DNA of 64,000 bases from Methanoculleus frigidifontis (GCF_030464345.1 NZ_VCYH01000002.1:329945-393944); one strand, 5' to 3'; positions 33,707 through 43,456 are shown, numbered from the stretch's first letter. Notes: a model not told the origin generated them from the letters alone. A program made the numbers and translations.

Positions 33707-34270
33707 ATGGCAAACCACAACGATTCGATCCACCTCGAAGTACGCGTTCCCATCAGAGAGGTGATGCGGAGCCATCCGACAACAATCGACGTACACGAAA
33801 CGGTCGCAGATGCAGCGCGGGCGATGTGCCGCGACGAGGTCGGCAGCTGCATCGTCCTGGAGAGCAACCTGCCGATAGGGATCATCACCGAAGAAGATAT
33901 CAACTGTAAGGTAGTTGCACAGGACAGAAAGCCGGGCAGCGTGCAGATCAGCGACATCATGAGTACGCCGCTGATCACCATCGGTGCGGAGAAGCTCGTC
34001 GCCGACGCCGCCTCGATGATGGTGAGGCACCGGGTGCGCCGGCTTCCCGTCGTCGAGAACCAGCAGGTCATCGGCATGGTGACCGTCCGGGACATCCTCA
34101 CGGTGGCCAACGAGATGAACGAACTCATGGCCGACCTGATCGAGATCAACCGCGAAGAGAACTACGAGATCGGCGTCTGCGACCGCTGCGGGACGATGTC
34201 GGACGACCTGATGCGCATCGATGCCCTGATGCTCTGCCCCGCGTGCAGAGAGGAGGAACGAATCTCATGA
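33707..34270 (+). CDS. CBS-pair protein with C-terminal zinc ribbon (CBS operon gene 1)
   Basis: A 187-residue protein with two CBS motifs (about 15-70 and 80-135; REVMRSHPTTID..GIITEEDI and IMSTPLITIG..GMVTVRDIL), then a helical linker and a zinc ribbon with CDRC and CPAC pairs. CBS pairs bind adenosyl compounds such as AMP, ATP or SAM and act as sensors. The zinc ribbon could contact nucleic acid or a partner. The ATG at 33707 is chosen over an upstream in-frame start with no similarity. First of five CBS genes; its stop overlaps the next ATG. Confidence 0.85.
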   Translation: MANHNDSIHLEVRVPIREVMRSHPTTIDVHETVADAARAMCRDEVGSCIVLESNLPIGIITEEDINCKVVAQDRKPGSVQISDIMSTPLITIGAEKLVADAASMMVRHRVRRLPVVENQQVIGMVTVRDILTVANEMNELMADLIEINREENYEIGVCDRCGTMSDDLMRIDALMLCPACREEERIS

Positions 34271-35025
34271 AGGTTGCGTCGGATCTTATGGTAGCTGTAC
34301 CAAAACTGCACTACAACGATTTCGTCACGAAAGCACGCAGCGTCCTGCGGGAAGACGTCTTTCGCGAACTCTACGTGCTGGACGACCGGGATCACCTGCT
34401 CGGGTATCTCGATATATCCGACGCCCTTAAGGTGACCGGGACAAAGTCGAACGTCACGGTGGAAGGTTTCGTGAAAGAAGCCGCGACGACGAGCCCGGAT
34501 GCACCCCTCGGGCAGGTTGCCCAGGCCATCCGGAAATACTCCAGCAGCAGCGCCGCAATCGTCGATACGGACGGCAGGGTGCTCGGCGGAGTGCTCCTCT
34601 CCGACCTCTTTCCGGTCCTCACCTCCCGCCATGAGATCCGCGGCAGGGTAGCAGACGTCATGTCACGCGACGTCGTCACCGCCGCCCCGCACGACCCGAT
34701 ACCCAGGATATACACCCTCATCACGGCAAGCGGTTTTTCAGCCTTTCCCGTGGTGGCGAAACGAGACTTGATCGGCATCGTCTCCCGGCGAGACCTCCTC
34801 CGTGCAGGGAGCGTCCGCACCGCAGTCAAGAATGCGGCCGATTCGACCGTCGAACGCATCATGACGACGCCGGCCGTCACCGTCTCACCGGACGAGACGG
34901 TGGGTGCCGCCGCCGCCCTGATGGTCAGGCACAATATCAGCCGGCTCCCGGTTGTGGAAGACGCGCATCTCGTCGGCATCATCGACCGGCACGATGTGCT
35001 GAACGCCTTAGTGATACAGGAATGA
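34267..35025 (+). CDS. Four-CBS protein (CBS operon gene 2)
   Basis: A 252-residue protein built only of four CBS motifs. The last two are canonical (VADVMSRDVVTAAPHDP..GIVSRRDLL and VERIMTTPAVTVSPDE..LVGIIDRHDVL); the first two are more diverged (VPKLHYNDFVTKARSVL..LGYLDISDAL). No enzyme or transporter domain is attached. The ATG at 34267 overlaps the previous stop as ATGA, proving co-translation. Probably a nucleotide sensor or one subunit of a larger CBS assembly. Confidence 0.85.
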   Translation: MKVASDLMVAVPKLHYNDFVTKARSVLREDVFRELYVLDDRDHLLGYLDISDALKVTGTKSNVTVEGFVKEAATTSPDAPLGQVAQAIRKYSSSSAAIVDTDGRVLGGVLLSDLFPVLTSRHEIRGRVADVMSRDVVTAAPHDPIPRIYTLITASGFSAFPVVAKRDLIGIVSRRDLLRAGSVRTAVKNAADSTVERIMTTPAVTVSPDETVGAAAALMVRHNISRLPVVEDAHLVGIIDRHDVLNALVIQE

Positions 35026-35031
35026 TACCGT

Positions 35032-35973
35032 ATGCATCAGAATAACCAGAAAAAGAAGCAGGCAGACAAGCTGCTGAAGATGCCCGGCAAACTCGACCGC
35101 GGCCCGGTCGATTTCAAATCGCGGGTCGTTGAATACAACGGCGAGATCATGGCCATCGCCACCAAAAACGTCATCACCGCCCACCAGACGACCCCGATCA
35201 TCCAGGCCGTCGAGACGATGACCCGCGAAGGGTTCCGGCGTCTCCCCATCACGGATGCCGGAAGCGGGAAACTCCGCGGCATCGTCACGAACAGCGACAT
35301 CATCAACTTCATGGGCGGCGGCGACAAGTTCAACCTGGTGCAGGTGAAGCACCGGGGCAACTTCCTGGCCGCCATCAACGACACCCTCCGGGAGATCATG
35401 AGCCCGCACCTGATCACCCTGCAGGACAGCGCCCATATCATGGACGCCGTCGATGCCATCCTGCACCGGAACGTCAGCGGCGTCCCGATCGTCGATGCCG
35501 ACGGCGACCTCCGGGGCATCGTGACCGAACGCGACGTCATGAAGGTGCTTACCACCGAGAACGCGTCCCGGACGGTGGAGGAGACCATGAACGCCTCGGT
35601 GCGGGTCGCCCGCCCCGACAGCCCCGTCGGGGAGGTCAGCAGGAAGATGGTGAAGCACCAGTTCCGGCGGCTGCCGGTCGTCTCCGACGACGTCCTCTGC
35701 GGCATCATCACGGCGACCGACATCATGAAGTACCTCGGCAACGGCCAGGTCTTTGAGAAACTGGTCACCGGGGACGCCGCGGAGGTGATGGCGCTGCCGG
35801 TCCGCTCTCTGATGTCCGGCGAACTGCATACCACCACGCCGGAGAAGAACATCCACGACACCGCCGTCGAGATGCTCCAGCATAATATCGGCGCGATGCC
35901 GGTCATTGAAGACTCTCACCTTGTCGGCCTCATCACCGAGTACGATCTTGTGAAAGCGTTTCTTGAGGAGTGA
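35032..35973 (+). CDS. Four-CBS protein (CBS operon gene 3)
   Basis: A 313-residue protein with a basic N-terminal tail (QKKKQADK) and four CBS motifs ending FRRLPITDAGSGKLRGIVT, VSGVPIVDADGDLRGIVTERD, FRRLPVVSDDVLCGIITATD and IGAMPVIEDSHLVGLITEYD. Between motifs one and two is a short insertion (MGGGDKFNLVQVKHRGN). It follows gene 2 by 6 bases and precedes gene 4 by 8, so all are in one transcript. Confidence 0.87.
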   Translation: MHQNNQKKKQADKLLKMPGKLDRGPVDFKSRVVEYNGEIMAIATKNVITAHQTTPIIQAVETMTREGFRRLPITDAGSGKLRGIVTNSDIINFMGGGDKFNLVQVKHRGNFLAAINDTLREIMSPHLITLQDSAHIMDAVDAILHRNVSGVPIVDADGDLRGIVTERDVMKVLTTENASRTVEETMNASVRVARPDSPVGEVSRKMVKHQFRRLPVVSDDVLCGIITATDIMKYLGNGQVFEKLVTGDAAEVMALPVRSLMSGELHTTTPEKNIHDTAVEMLQHNIGAMPVIEDSHLVGLITEYDLVKAFLEE

Positions 35974-35981
35974 ACGAAAAA

Positions 35982-36821
35982 ATGCGTGCAGTTGATGTGA
36001 TGACCTCACCGGTCTATGTCGTTGCCCCCACCGAGAGTGTGGGCTATGCCCGAAACCTCATGCTCAAGCACCGGGTGTCCCGCCTGCCGGTCATGGAAGG
36101 CGACGCCCTGCAGGGGATTCTGACGAAGAAGGATATCGCATACCGGCTGCGCCACAGCGAGCCGATCTGGCGCAGACGGCCGATCGACCGGATCCCGGTC
36201 AGCATCCTGATGGCTCCCGAGCCCCTCACGGCGGCTCCCGAGACCGGCACCCGGGATATAGCGATCACGATGCTCGAGAAGGATATCAGCGGACTGCCGG
36301 TCGTCGAGGACGGGAAGGTCACCGGGATCGTCACCAAGTCGGACATCATGCGCTCCGCCTATATCCAGGGGCTCGAGGCCCGCGCCGACGCCGTTATGGA
36401 GGATGCCGTCACCGTCAACCGTTACCATTCACTCGACCACATCATCGACACGATAAAAGGGAACACGGACAAGCTCGTCGTCGTTAACGACAACGGCAGT
36501 CTGGCAGGTATTATAACGGAGAGCAACATAGCATTCTTCGAGTACCTGGATGAGAAGATGAATCTCCCGGTCAAAGACATCACCCATCTGCGGAAGGCCG
36601 AACCGGGGGGGAGGAAACGCTTCAGGTACGTCACAGAGGTGGCCGCCGTCGCCGAGGATATCATGACCCGCCCGGTGATCACCATCGCCCCCGGCACAAT
36701 GCTCGGGGAAGCGGTCGCCACGATGCTCGAACACCACGTCAACAGCCTCGTCGTCACCGACGGCGACGAGATCAGGGGAATAATCACACGAGACGATATC
36801 ATCAAGGAAGTGGCAAAATGA
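35982..36821 (+). CDS. Four-CBS protein (CBS operon gene 4)
   Basis: A 279-residue protein of four CBS motifs, beginning MRAVDVMTSPVYVVAPTESVG. Typical endings are VSRLPVMEGDALQGILTKKD, ISGLPVVEDGKVTGIVTKSD, DKLVVVNDNGSLAGIITESN and VNSLVVTDGDEIRGIITRDD. The ATG at 35982 has GAGGAG upstream and is preferred to a GTG at 35970 that overlaps the previous stop. Its last bases overlap gene 5 as ATGA. Confidence 0.87.
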   Translation: MRAVDVMTSPVYVVAPTESVGYARNLMLKHRVSRLPVMEGDALQGILTKKDIAYRLRHSEPIWRRRPIDRIPVSILMAPEPLTAAPETGTRDIAITMLEKDISGLPVVEDGKVTGIVTKSDIMRSAYIQGLEARADAVMEDAVTVNRYHSLDHIIDTIKGNTDKLVVVNDNGSLAGIITESNIAFFEYLDEKMNLPVKDITHLRKAEPGGRKRFRYVTEVAAVAEDIMTRPVITIAPGTMLGEAVATMLEHHVNSLVVTDGDEIRGIITRDDIIKEVAK

Positions 36822-37600
36822 GCGAGAGATTTCAGATACAGATCAAAGACATCATGTCAAAGCCCCGCACCATCGCGAAATCGGCAGTTGTCAGCGACGC
36901 GCTGAAGAAGATGCTCGACGAAGGGGCCGATCCACTCATCGTCACCAATAACGGCACGGTCGTCGGCACGACCTCACGGGCCGCCATCGCCGAGACGCTC
37001 GGGAGCAGAAAAAACTCCATGATCGCAGCGACGTCCATCCACGTGGCAAACACCGTCGAGGAGGACTTCACCTCGGCATACCCGGACCAGAACATCGCCG
37101 TCCTGGTGCCCCTGCTCCAGCACTACAAGCTCGTGGTCGTCCTCGACAGTGAACACCGGCTTATCGGCCAGGTGGGCGCTGAAGAGATACTCCGGGTCCT
37201 GAAGCCGTCGGGCAGCATCGCAGACGTCATGGAGCCGGCCTACACCATCCAGGCCGAAGAGCGGGCGGTGCACCTCCGCCGCAGGATGCTCGACGACAAC
37301 ATCGACCGCTTCATCGTCGCGGACGGCGACGAACTCATGGGCATCGTGACGGAGATCGACGTCGCCAAGGCGATGTTCTCCTTCAAGGAGGTCGTGGAGA
37401 GCAAGTACCAGGACCACCGGATCCGAAACCTCCTCGTCCGCGACATCATGAGCTCGCCGCTCGTCGCCGTCAGCGCGGAGAAGAGCGTCTCCGAGACGAT
37501 CGACATGATGCTCAGCAAGGGCTTCAGCTCGGTGCCGGTCACGGACGGCCGCAAAGTCGTCGGTGTCATCACGAAGAATTCGCTGATACGCGCGCTGTAA
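36818..37600 (+). CDS. Four-CBS protein (CBS operon gene 5)
   Basis: A 260-residue protein of four CBS motifs. The first (KDIMSKPRTIAKSA..GTTSRAAI), third (ADVMEPAYTIQAEE..GIVTEIDV) and fourth (RDIMSSPLVAVSAEK..VVGVITKNSL) are clear; the second is diverged. It ends the operon; nothing that could be an effector enzyme follows. With the other four genes it gives 18 CBS motifs from one transcript. Confidence 0.86.
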   Translation: MSERFQIQIKDIMSKPRTIAKSAVVSDALKKMLDEGADPLIVTNNGTVVGTTSRAAIAETLGSRKNSMIAATSIHVANTVEEDFTSAYPDQNIAVLVPLLQHYKLVVVLDSEHRLIGQVGAEEILRVLKPSGSIADVMEPAYTIQAEERAVHLRRRMLDDNIDRFIVADGDELMGIVTEIDVAKAMFSFKEVVESKYQDHRIRNLLVRDIMSSPLVAVSAEKSVSETIDMMLSKGFSSVPVTDGRKVVGVITKNSLIRAL

Positions 37601-37735
37601 CGCTGCGGAAATACAACCCTACCTTTTTTCAGACGCTCGAAGATCGGGAGCGGAGGCTTTCGGAGATGAACGGACGGAGGGGTAGGGACATACGGCGGCA
37701 ACAGGTAGACGCTCTCGATGCATTCACCGGACAGC

Positions 37736-37830
37736 GGACCGTAGGGGCAATCGCAAGCGGGGGAAGGGTATCAGGGGAGGGGGGCGGCCCCCTCCCCTGG
37801 CCCCACCCCCGTGGAGACATCCGTCACGGC
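37736..37830. repeat. GC-rich repeat element, copy 1, with 11-bp hairpin
   Basis: GGACCGTAGGGGCAATCGC (37736-37754) recurs with one change at 38579, and CCCACCCCCGTGGAGACATC (from 37802) recurs with one change near 39007. Between them an 11-bp perfect inverted repeat (37773-37783 with 37788-37798, loop GCGG) forms a G/C-only hairpin. The surrounding 37601-38092 has no gene I can support. Confidence 0.6.
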
Positions 37831-38092
37831 ACGGTTTTTCCGGGAAAGCCAGGGTAAAATCTGCCTTCAAGTACCACACAGCGACACCCCTCCCGGAAAG
37901 CGTACGGATGCGTCCTGCCGAAGGCCCGCAGACACTGCTGGTAAACAGGAGCGTTCCTCGTATCGACCGGAAGCCACAACGACCCCCCAAATCGCGAGAC
38001 GTCCCCGGCTTTCCAGACTTTTCAAAAAAGCGCATCCGCGTCTATCCCGGAGCCGTCAGTACGGCTATATGCCCTCGCGAAGACCACCTCTC

Positions 38093-38535
38093 ATGGCCGG
38101 AAAACAGTATCTCATATGTATAGTGCTCCTGATAGCGGTAAGCGCCATCCTGGCGGCGGGGTGTACGTCAGACCGGGCAGGGATTCAGAACACCACGACC
38201 ATCACCACGCCACCTCCACCGGTTCCGACGACCGAACGCATCGATACAAACCCGCCGGGCACCCCATATGTCCAGCCGAAGTTCACCACCGGCGACGTTG
38301 TCACAGACGACCTTCGAATACGTGTGTCGGGCTCGTCGTGCTGAAACCGTCCCTTCCGCACGAAGCGTACATTCTGCGGGAGGCAGACCGCTGCACGCCG
38401 AACAACCCCTCGTGGACGTGGACCGGTGAGCCCTTCGGCAGATCCTACGCTGAGATAGACGGCGGCGCATACGTGGCGATCGACCATATCGACAACACGC
38501 TCACGGTCATCGGGCCGGTACGGACGCTCCCGTAA
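38093..38535 (+). pseudogene. Frameshifted lipoprotein gene
   Basis: Starts MAGKQYLICIVLLIAVSAIL with lipobox LAAGC, then a Thr/Pro linker and VQPKFTTGDVVTDD. The frame then ends at 38344, while the +1-shifted frame continues VGLVVLKPSLPHEAYILREADRC..SYAEIDGGAYVAIDHIDNTL to 38535. Both halves look like one secreted lipoprotein of a type common in Methanomicrobiales, so a frameshift near 38300-38325 has split it. TATA-like GGCTATATGCC lies about 30 bases upstream. A sequencing error is the alternative explanation. Confidence 0.6.
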
Positions 38536-39201
38536 CGCACGGGTTCGCACATTGTATACCCCGGCTTTCCGGACCAATGGACCGTGGGGGCAATCGCGCC
38601 GGGGGAGAGGGGCGGCCCCCATAGACGCTACCGTACCCTCTGGATGCGCTGAATTCCTGTTGCTCTCGGCGGGGTCCAGGCACGTGATGAGGTTCCATCT
38701 CTTGCTCCGGATGACCGCAACCCGGGGTATTCGGGGGCATGGGCTTTCCCCGGGGTATCGCCATGACTGCCCCCGCCCCCAGGGGCGGGGGAGGAGGCCG
38801 GGCGAGGTGGGGGGTGAGGTGTGCGGATCTTCGCGTAAGACAGGGGAGGGGGAAACCCCTCCCCGTCAGCCCCACCCCAACGGCGATAGCCGCCAGAGTC
38901 CACGGCATGGGGAGACGCCCGGGAAAAAGGTCGTCCCCGGCCCGTCAGGGGAAGAACACGGTATACGCGCAAATCCCCGTATCTCAGGGTAACGCTAATG
39001 GGGCATCCCCCACCCCCATGGAGACATCCGTCACAGTCCACTGTACGAGGAACGGTAGATACGTCGCACGTCTCTGTAGATATGTAGCCGAGTTCCGCAC
39101 AGCAATACGTCTCCCGAAAGAATTGCACCAGATCCAAAAGCATCGCCCCCGGTGCCACGTATTTAATAGCCTTCAGGCAAAATCCATAACCGGAACTGAC
39201 T
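38536..39201. repeat. GC-rich decayed repeat zone, copies of the element at 37736
   Basis: No gene is supported. It holds the second GGACCGTGGGGGCAATCGC (from 38579), two more strong hairpins (38770-38779 with 38782-38791; 38843-38851 with 38856-38864, the latter with a GAAA loop), and the second CCCACCCCCATGGAGACATC (from 39007). The 3' end provides the deoxyhypusine synthase promoter, with GTATTTAATAGC near 39159. Confidence 0.55.
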
Positions 39202-40164
39202 ATGAAGCCCACCCAGCCAGTCGAACCGAACGTCAATATTACGGCACTCCTCGAATCAATGAGCAAGACAGGCTTTCAGGGAAGAAAACTCGGCGAATCT
39301 CTCGGCATCTGGACCGAGATGATCAAAGACCCCGACTGCACGATCCTCCTCGGCCTCTCCGGCGCGATGGTGCCGGCAGGGATGCAGAACTGCCTGATCG
39401 AGCTTGTGAAGCGCCGGTACGTGGACGCAATCGTCTCGACCGGTGCGAACGTCTTCCACGACACCTGCGAACACCTCGGCGTCCGCCACTACCTCGGCCA
39501 CCACCACGCCGACGACACCGCGCTCTATGAGCAGGGGATCGACCGGATCTACGACGTCTTCGCCTACGAGAGCCAGTTTCGGGAGATCGACGCCGAGATC
39601 GCCCGGTTTGCCGACGAGATCGCGCCCTTCCGGGGATCGTCGCGGGAGTTCATCGCGCGGCTCGGCGAGTGGGTGGCAAAAGAGCGTCCCGAAGGCAGAT
39701 CGCTCGTCGCCACCTGCGCCGCAGAGGGCGTCCCGATCTTCGTCCCGGCGCTCTGCGACTCCTCGATCGGCATCGGGCTCGTGATGGCGCGCCGCCGGGG
39801 CGTCGCGGTCGACGTCGACCAGATCGCCGACACCGACGAGATCACCCGGATCGTCGAGGGCGCGCAGAAGACCGGCGTCGTCTACGTCGGCGGCGGTGTC
39901 CCGAAGAACTTCATCCAGCAGACCCAGGTCATCGCGTCGATCCACAACCAGGACCTCGGCGGCCACGCCTACGCAATCCAGTACACCACCGACGCACCCC
40001 ACTGGGGCGGCCTCTCCGGGTGCACCTTCGAAGAGGCGATCAGCTGGGGCAAAGAGGCCCCGCTGTCTCCCCGCGTCCAGTGCTTCTGCGACGCGACGAT
40101 TGCACTCCCCATCATCACCTCTGCGCTGATAGGAGCCGGCGTCGCCCGGTCTCGTGCCCCCTGA
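39202..40164 (+). CDS. dys: Deoxyhypusine synthase
   Basis: A 320-residue NAD-dependent enzyme that transfers the butylamine part of spermidine to a lysine of initiation factor aIF5A, the first step of hypusine formation. Family blocks are TILLGLSGAMVPAGMQ, DAIVSTGANVFHDTCEHLG and VYVGGGVPKNFIQQT, the last with the lysine expected to be catalytic, then a C-terminal GGLSGCTFEEAISWGK. Length is normal for archaeal DHS-like proteins. It has its own TATA promoter. Confidence 0.92.
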   Translation: MKPTQPVEPNVNITALLESMSKTGFQGRKLGESLGIWTEMIKDPDCTILLGLSGAMVPAGMQNCLIELVKRRYVDAIVSTGANVFHDTCEHLGVRHYLGHHHADDTALYEQGIDRIYDVFAYESQFREIDAEIARFADEIAPFRGSSREFIARLGEWVAKERPEGRSLVATCAAEGVPIFVPALCDSSIGIGLVMARRRGVAVDVDQIADTDEITRIVEGAQKTGVVYVGGGVPKNFIQQTQVIASIHNQDLGGHAYAIQYTTDAPHWGGLSGCTFEEAISWGKEAPLSPRVQCFCDATIALPIITSALIGAGVARSRAP

Positions 40165-40278
40165 ACACCACAACCATTATAACCAAATCCAACAAAATTA
40201 TTTGAGCACACACCATAGAAAACTGTGTCTGGAGCAACACCGTCGGTGTTGCGAGTGTCGAAAGATGCGACATTCTAT

Positions 40279-40363
40279 GTTGAGGTAGCCAAGCCTGGTA
40301 TGGCGCAGGTTTGCTAAACCTGTGTCCCCCTGGGACTCGAGGGTTCAAATCCCTCCCTCAGCG
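40279..40363 (+). tRNA. tRNA-Ser (GCU anticodon)
   Basis: Acceptor arms GTTGAGG and CCTCAGC pair (one wobble), D stem GCCA/TGGC, anticodon stem CAGGT/ACCTG with loop TTGCTAA (anticodon GCT), a long variable arm GTCCC/GGGAC as required for serine tRNA, and T stem GAGGG/CCCTC with TTCAAAT loop. Discriminator G, no encoded CCA, no intron. Length 85 bases. It lies just upstream of the S13 operon. Confidence 0.95.
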
Positions 40364-40412
40364 CTTCCAAACGATTGCAGATCATCGACACCACCGGTCA
40401 TGAGGCGATTTC

Positions 40413-40862
40413 ATGGATGAAGAAGAGATAAAATACTTTGTTCGGATCAGAAACACCGATCTCGACGGAACCAAGGCAGTGCATATCGCACTGACGGGCT
40501 TAAAGGGCGTCGGGGCACACACCTCGCGCACCATCTCCCGGCTCGCAGAGGTCAACCCTCACGCAACCCTCGGGAAACTCGACGACGAATCGGTTGAACG
40601 TATTGCAAACGCCGTCGACGCCTACACATCCTCGGTGCCTTCCTGGATGGTCAACCGTCCCAAGGACATCTACACCGGCGAGTCCAAACACCTCCTCGGC
40701 AACGACCTGACGATGATGTTCGAGGAAGACGTCAACCGCATGCGCAAGATCCGCTGCTACCGCGGCATCCGGCACGAGACCGGGCAGAAGGTCAGGGGTC
40801 AGCGCACCAAGTCCACGGGCAGAACGGGCACGACCGTCGGTGTGAAGAGGAAGAAGTCATAA
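40413..40862 (+). CDS. rps13: 30S ribosomal protein S13
   Basis: A 149-residue archaeal uS13 with [18 protein letters not shown] and the C-terminal [25 protein letters not shown] block that contacts tRNA and the subunit bridge. First gene of the archaeal S13-S4-S11-RpoD operon. Confidence 0.97.
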   Translation: MDEEEIKYFVRIRNTDLDGTKAVHIALTGLKGVGAHTSRTISRLAEVNPHATLGKLDDESVERIANAVDAYTSSVPSWMVNRPKDIYTGESKHLLGNDLTMMFEEDVNRMRKIRCYRGIRHETGQKVRGQRTKSTGRTGTTVGVKRKKS

Positions 40863-40875
40863 CGCTGGTGATACC

Positions 40876-41427
40876 ATGGGATATCCGGGAAAGAACCACA
40901 AACAGTACGCCACACCGAAACGGCGCTTCGAAAAGACCCGTCTTGAGGACGAAAAGCGGCTGGTCATCGAGTACGGCCTGCGCAACAAGCGCGAGATCTG
41001 GAAGGCGCAGAGCGTCATCCGCAAGTACCGTACCGCAGCCCGTGAACTCGTCGCTCTGAAGTCCGCAGGTGCCGCGCACCAGGAAGAGTTCGAGAAGAAG
41101 AGAGCCCAGCTCGTAAGCCACCTGCAGCGCTACGGCATCATCGGCGAAGGGGCCGACATCGACAACGTCCTGGCACTCAAAGTCGAGCAGCAGCTCGACC
41201 GCCGCCTCCAGACCATGGTCTGCAGGAAAGGTCTTGCACGCTCTCCGAAGCAGGCACGCCAGTTCATCACCCACGGCCACATCGCCGTCGGCGGACGCCG
41301 GGTCACCATCCCGAGCTACCGTGTCGCAAAGCGGGAAGAGGCGGAGATCGGCTACTACGGCCCCTCGCCGCTGACGAACGAAGTCCACCCCGAGCGGGAC
41401 AGGATTGCACGCGTAGGAGTGAGATAA
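40876..41427 (+). CDS. rps4: 30S ribosomal protein S4
   Basis: A 183-residue archaeal uS4. It contains the S4 RNA-binding domain [20 protein letters not shown] and a basic N-terminus ([18 protein letters not shown]). It binds 16S rRNA early in 30S assembly. The gene follows S13 by 13 bases in the conserved order. Confidence 0.97.
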   Translation: MGYPGKNHKQYATPKRRFEKTRLEDEKRLVIEYGLRNKREIWKAQSVIRKYRTAARELVALKSAGAAHQEEFEKKRAQLVSHLQRYGIIGEGADIDNVLALKVEQQLDRRLQTMVCRKGLARSPKQARQFITHGHIAVGGRRVTIPSYRVAKREEAEIGYYGPSPLTNEVHPERDRIARVGVR

Positions 41428-41430
41428 GGC

Positions 41431-41826
41431 ATGGCAGACAACAAAGAGAAGTGGGGCGTCGCGCACATCTTCGCCTCCTTTAACAACACCATCATCACTG
41501 TCACCGATCTCTCCGGTGCCGAGACCGTCACCAAGAGCAGCGGCGGTATGGTCGTGAAACAGGACCGGAACGAGAGCTCGCCCTACGCAGCAATGCAGAT
41601 GGCGACGCAGGTCGCACACAACGCCCGCGACAAGGGCATCACCGGCGTCCACGTCAAGGTTCGCGCACCCGGCCGCGGGAAACAGCGCAGCCCCGGTCCC
41701 GGCGCTCAGGCAGCCATCCGCGCCCTCGCACGTGCAGGCATGCGGATCGGCCGCATCGAAGATGTCACTCCGGTGCCGCACGACGGAATCCGTGGCAAAG
41801 GCGGACGGAGAGGAAGGAGAGTTTAA
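41431..41826 (+). CDS. rps11: 30S ribosomal protein S11
   Basis: A 131-residue uS11 with [37 protein letters not shown] and the basic end [11 protein letters not shown]. It forms part of the platform near the E site. Its stop overlaps the rpoD start. Confidence 0.97.
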   Translation: MADNKEKWGVAHIFASFNNTIITVTDLSGAETVTKSSGGMVVKQDRNESSPYAAMQMATQVAHNARDKGITGVHVKVRAPGRGKQRSPGPGAQAAIRALARAGMRIGRIEDVTPVPHDGIRGKGGRRGRRV

Positions 41827-42671
41827 TGGATATTGCGTTTGCTCAACTTGATGAGAGAGTCGCAAAATTCGTTCTGAGCGGAGCAAGCCCTGCGTTTGCC
41901 AACACGCTCAGACGTGCCATGATCAGCGAAGTTCCCACGCTCGCCATCGAAGACGTGCGCATCTACGACAATACCAGCGTCCTCTTCGATGAGATGCTCA
42001 CCCATCGGCTGGGCCTCATCCCCCTCAAGACCGACCTGAGACGCTACAAGCCCAAAGACGAGTGCACCTGTGAAGAAGGTGTCTGCCCCGTCTGCACGGC
42101 GACCTACACGCTCAGCGTCGAGGGGCCGGGGATGGTCACTTCAAGCGACCTGATCCCGCAGGACCCGGATGCCGCACCGGCCGAAGAGAAGATCCCCATC
42201 ATCGAGCTCGCACGCGATCAGAAGATCGTACTCGAGGCGCATGCCGTCGTCGCCACCGGAAAAGAGCACGCCAAATGGCAACCGACTGTTGCCTGCGGTT
42301 TCAAGAACTATCCGGTCATCGTCATCGACGGCAACTGCGACGCATGCGGGATGTGCGTCGATGAATGCCCCCGCGGCGTCCTGGAGACGGAGCACGGCAA
42401 AGTCAACGTCGTGGAAGGCCGCCTCGAGCTCTGCTCGATGTGCCGCCTCTGCGAAAAGGCCTGTCTCGCCGGCGGGATTGGAGCCGAGCCTGCAATCCAC
42501 GTCAGCGCCGATGAAAGCAGATTCATCTTTGTCGTGGAGGGCGACGGGTCGATGCCGGTCAGCGAGATCATCAAGAGAGCACTGCAGTATATCCAGACCA
42601 AATCAGACGACCTGGTGGAAGTTTTGACGGAGATTACCGGAGAGGGTGCAGATGAAGAAGTCAGTTACTAA
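41826..42671 (+). CDS. rpoD: RNA polymerase subunit D (Rpb3-like) with ferredoxin-like domain
   Basis: A 281-residue assembly subunit that pairs with subunit L. The start FAQLDERVAKFVLSGASPAFANTLRRAMISEVP is the alpha-like dimerisation domain. An inserted domain (about 165-220) has eight cysteines: CDACGMCVDECP and CSMCRLCEKAC, the pattern for two iron-sulfur clusters as found in several methanogens. Clusters are thought to support folding and may respond to oxygen. Confidence 0.96.
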   Translation: MDIAFAQLDERVAKFVLSGASPAFANTLRRAMISEVPTLAIEDVRIYDNTSVLFDEMLTHRLGLIPLKTDLRRYKPKDECTCEEGVCPVCTATYTLSVEGPGMVTSSDLIPQDPDAAPAEEKIPIIELARDQKIVLEAHAVVATGKEHAKWQPTVACGFKNYPVIVIDGNCDACGMCVDECPRGVLETEHGKVNVVEGRLELCSMCRLCEKACLAGGIGAEPAIHVSADESRFIFVVEGDGSMPVSEIIKRALQYIQTKSDDLVEVLTEITGEGADEEVSY

Positions 42672-43017
42672 GACGAACCCACGCCTTGCAGGCCTCATTG
42701 CGATGCTCAAAGATGCATCGCGCACCCATGAGGCCAAGATCTGGCGTGAAATTGCAAAACGGCTGGATAGCCCGGCAAAGAGCTATGCCGAAGTGAATAT
42801 CAGCAAGATCCAGCGGTACGCAAACGAGGGCGAGACGATCCTGGTACCCGGCAAGGTGCTCGGAAGCGGCGTGCTTGAACTGCCGGTAACGGTGGCCGCG
42901 CTGAACTTTTCCGAGGCCGCGGCAAGCAAGATCACCGGCGCCAACGGAACGTGTATGAGCATCGAGGACCTCATTCGAGACAACCCGAAGGGGAGCCGTG
43001 TACGGATTCTGAGGTGA
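42652..43017 (+). CDS. rpl18e: 50S ribosomal protein L18e
   Basis: A 121-residue eL18 (L15-like fold) starting [21 protein letters not shown] and containing [25 protein letters not shown]. It overlaps the end of rpoD by 20 bases; the ATG at 42652 matches the family start. Confidence 0.95.
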   Translation: MKKSVTKTNPRLAGLIAMLKDASRTHEAKIWREIAKRLDSPAKSYAEVNISKIQRYANEGETILVPGKVLGSGVLELPVTVAALNFSEAAASKITGANGTCMSIEDLIRDNPKGSRVRILR

Positions 43018-43022
43018 ACGAC

Positions 43023-43445
43023 ATGGTTACAATCATCGACGCCAGCGGACTGCTGCTCGGACGGATGGCAAGCATCGTTGCCAAGCGCTCCCTCGACGGA
43101 GAAGAGATTGCCATTGTGAATGCGGAGAAGGTCATCGTCTCCGGGAACCGCGCCCGCGTCCTCGGACACTACGACCAGAAGCGCAAGCGGGGTTCCCGCG
43201 AAGGCGGCCCGTTCTTCCCGCGCAGACCCGACCATATCGTGAAGCGCACCATCAGGGGCATGCTCCCCTACAAGCGCGAGCGCGGTGCTGCCGCATTCAA
43301 GAATATCAAGGTATACGTCGGCGTACCGTACGAACTTGCGGGGCAGGAGACGGAGTCGCTCGAGACGGCGCATATCGACCGGCTGAGCAGCTCGCAGTAC
43401 GTGACCCTCGCTGCGATCAGCACCTATCTCGGAGCCAAATTCTAA
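43023..43445 (+). CDS. rpl13: 50S ribosomal protein L13
   Basis: A 140-residue uL13 with [18 protein letters not shown] and the conserved [21 protein letters not shown] block. The ATG at 43023 is 5 bases after the L18e stop. The frame continues upstream inside L18e but is not conserved there. Confidence 0.96.
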   Translation: MVTIIDASGLLLGRMASIVAKRSLDGEEIAIVNAEKVIVSGNRARVLGHYDQKRKRGSREGGPFFPRRPDHIVKRTIRGMLPYKRERGAAAFKNIKVYVGVPYELAGQETESLETAHIDRLSSSQYVTLAAISTYLGAKF

Positions 43446-43456
43446 CCGGTGATACT

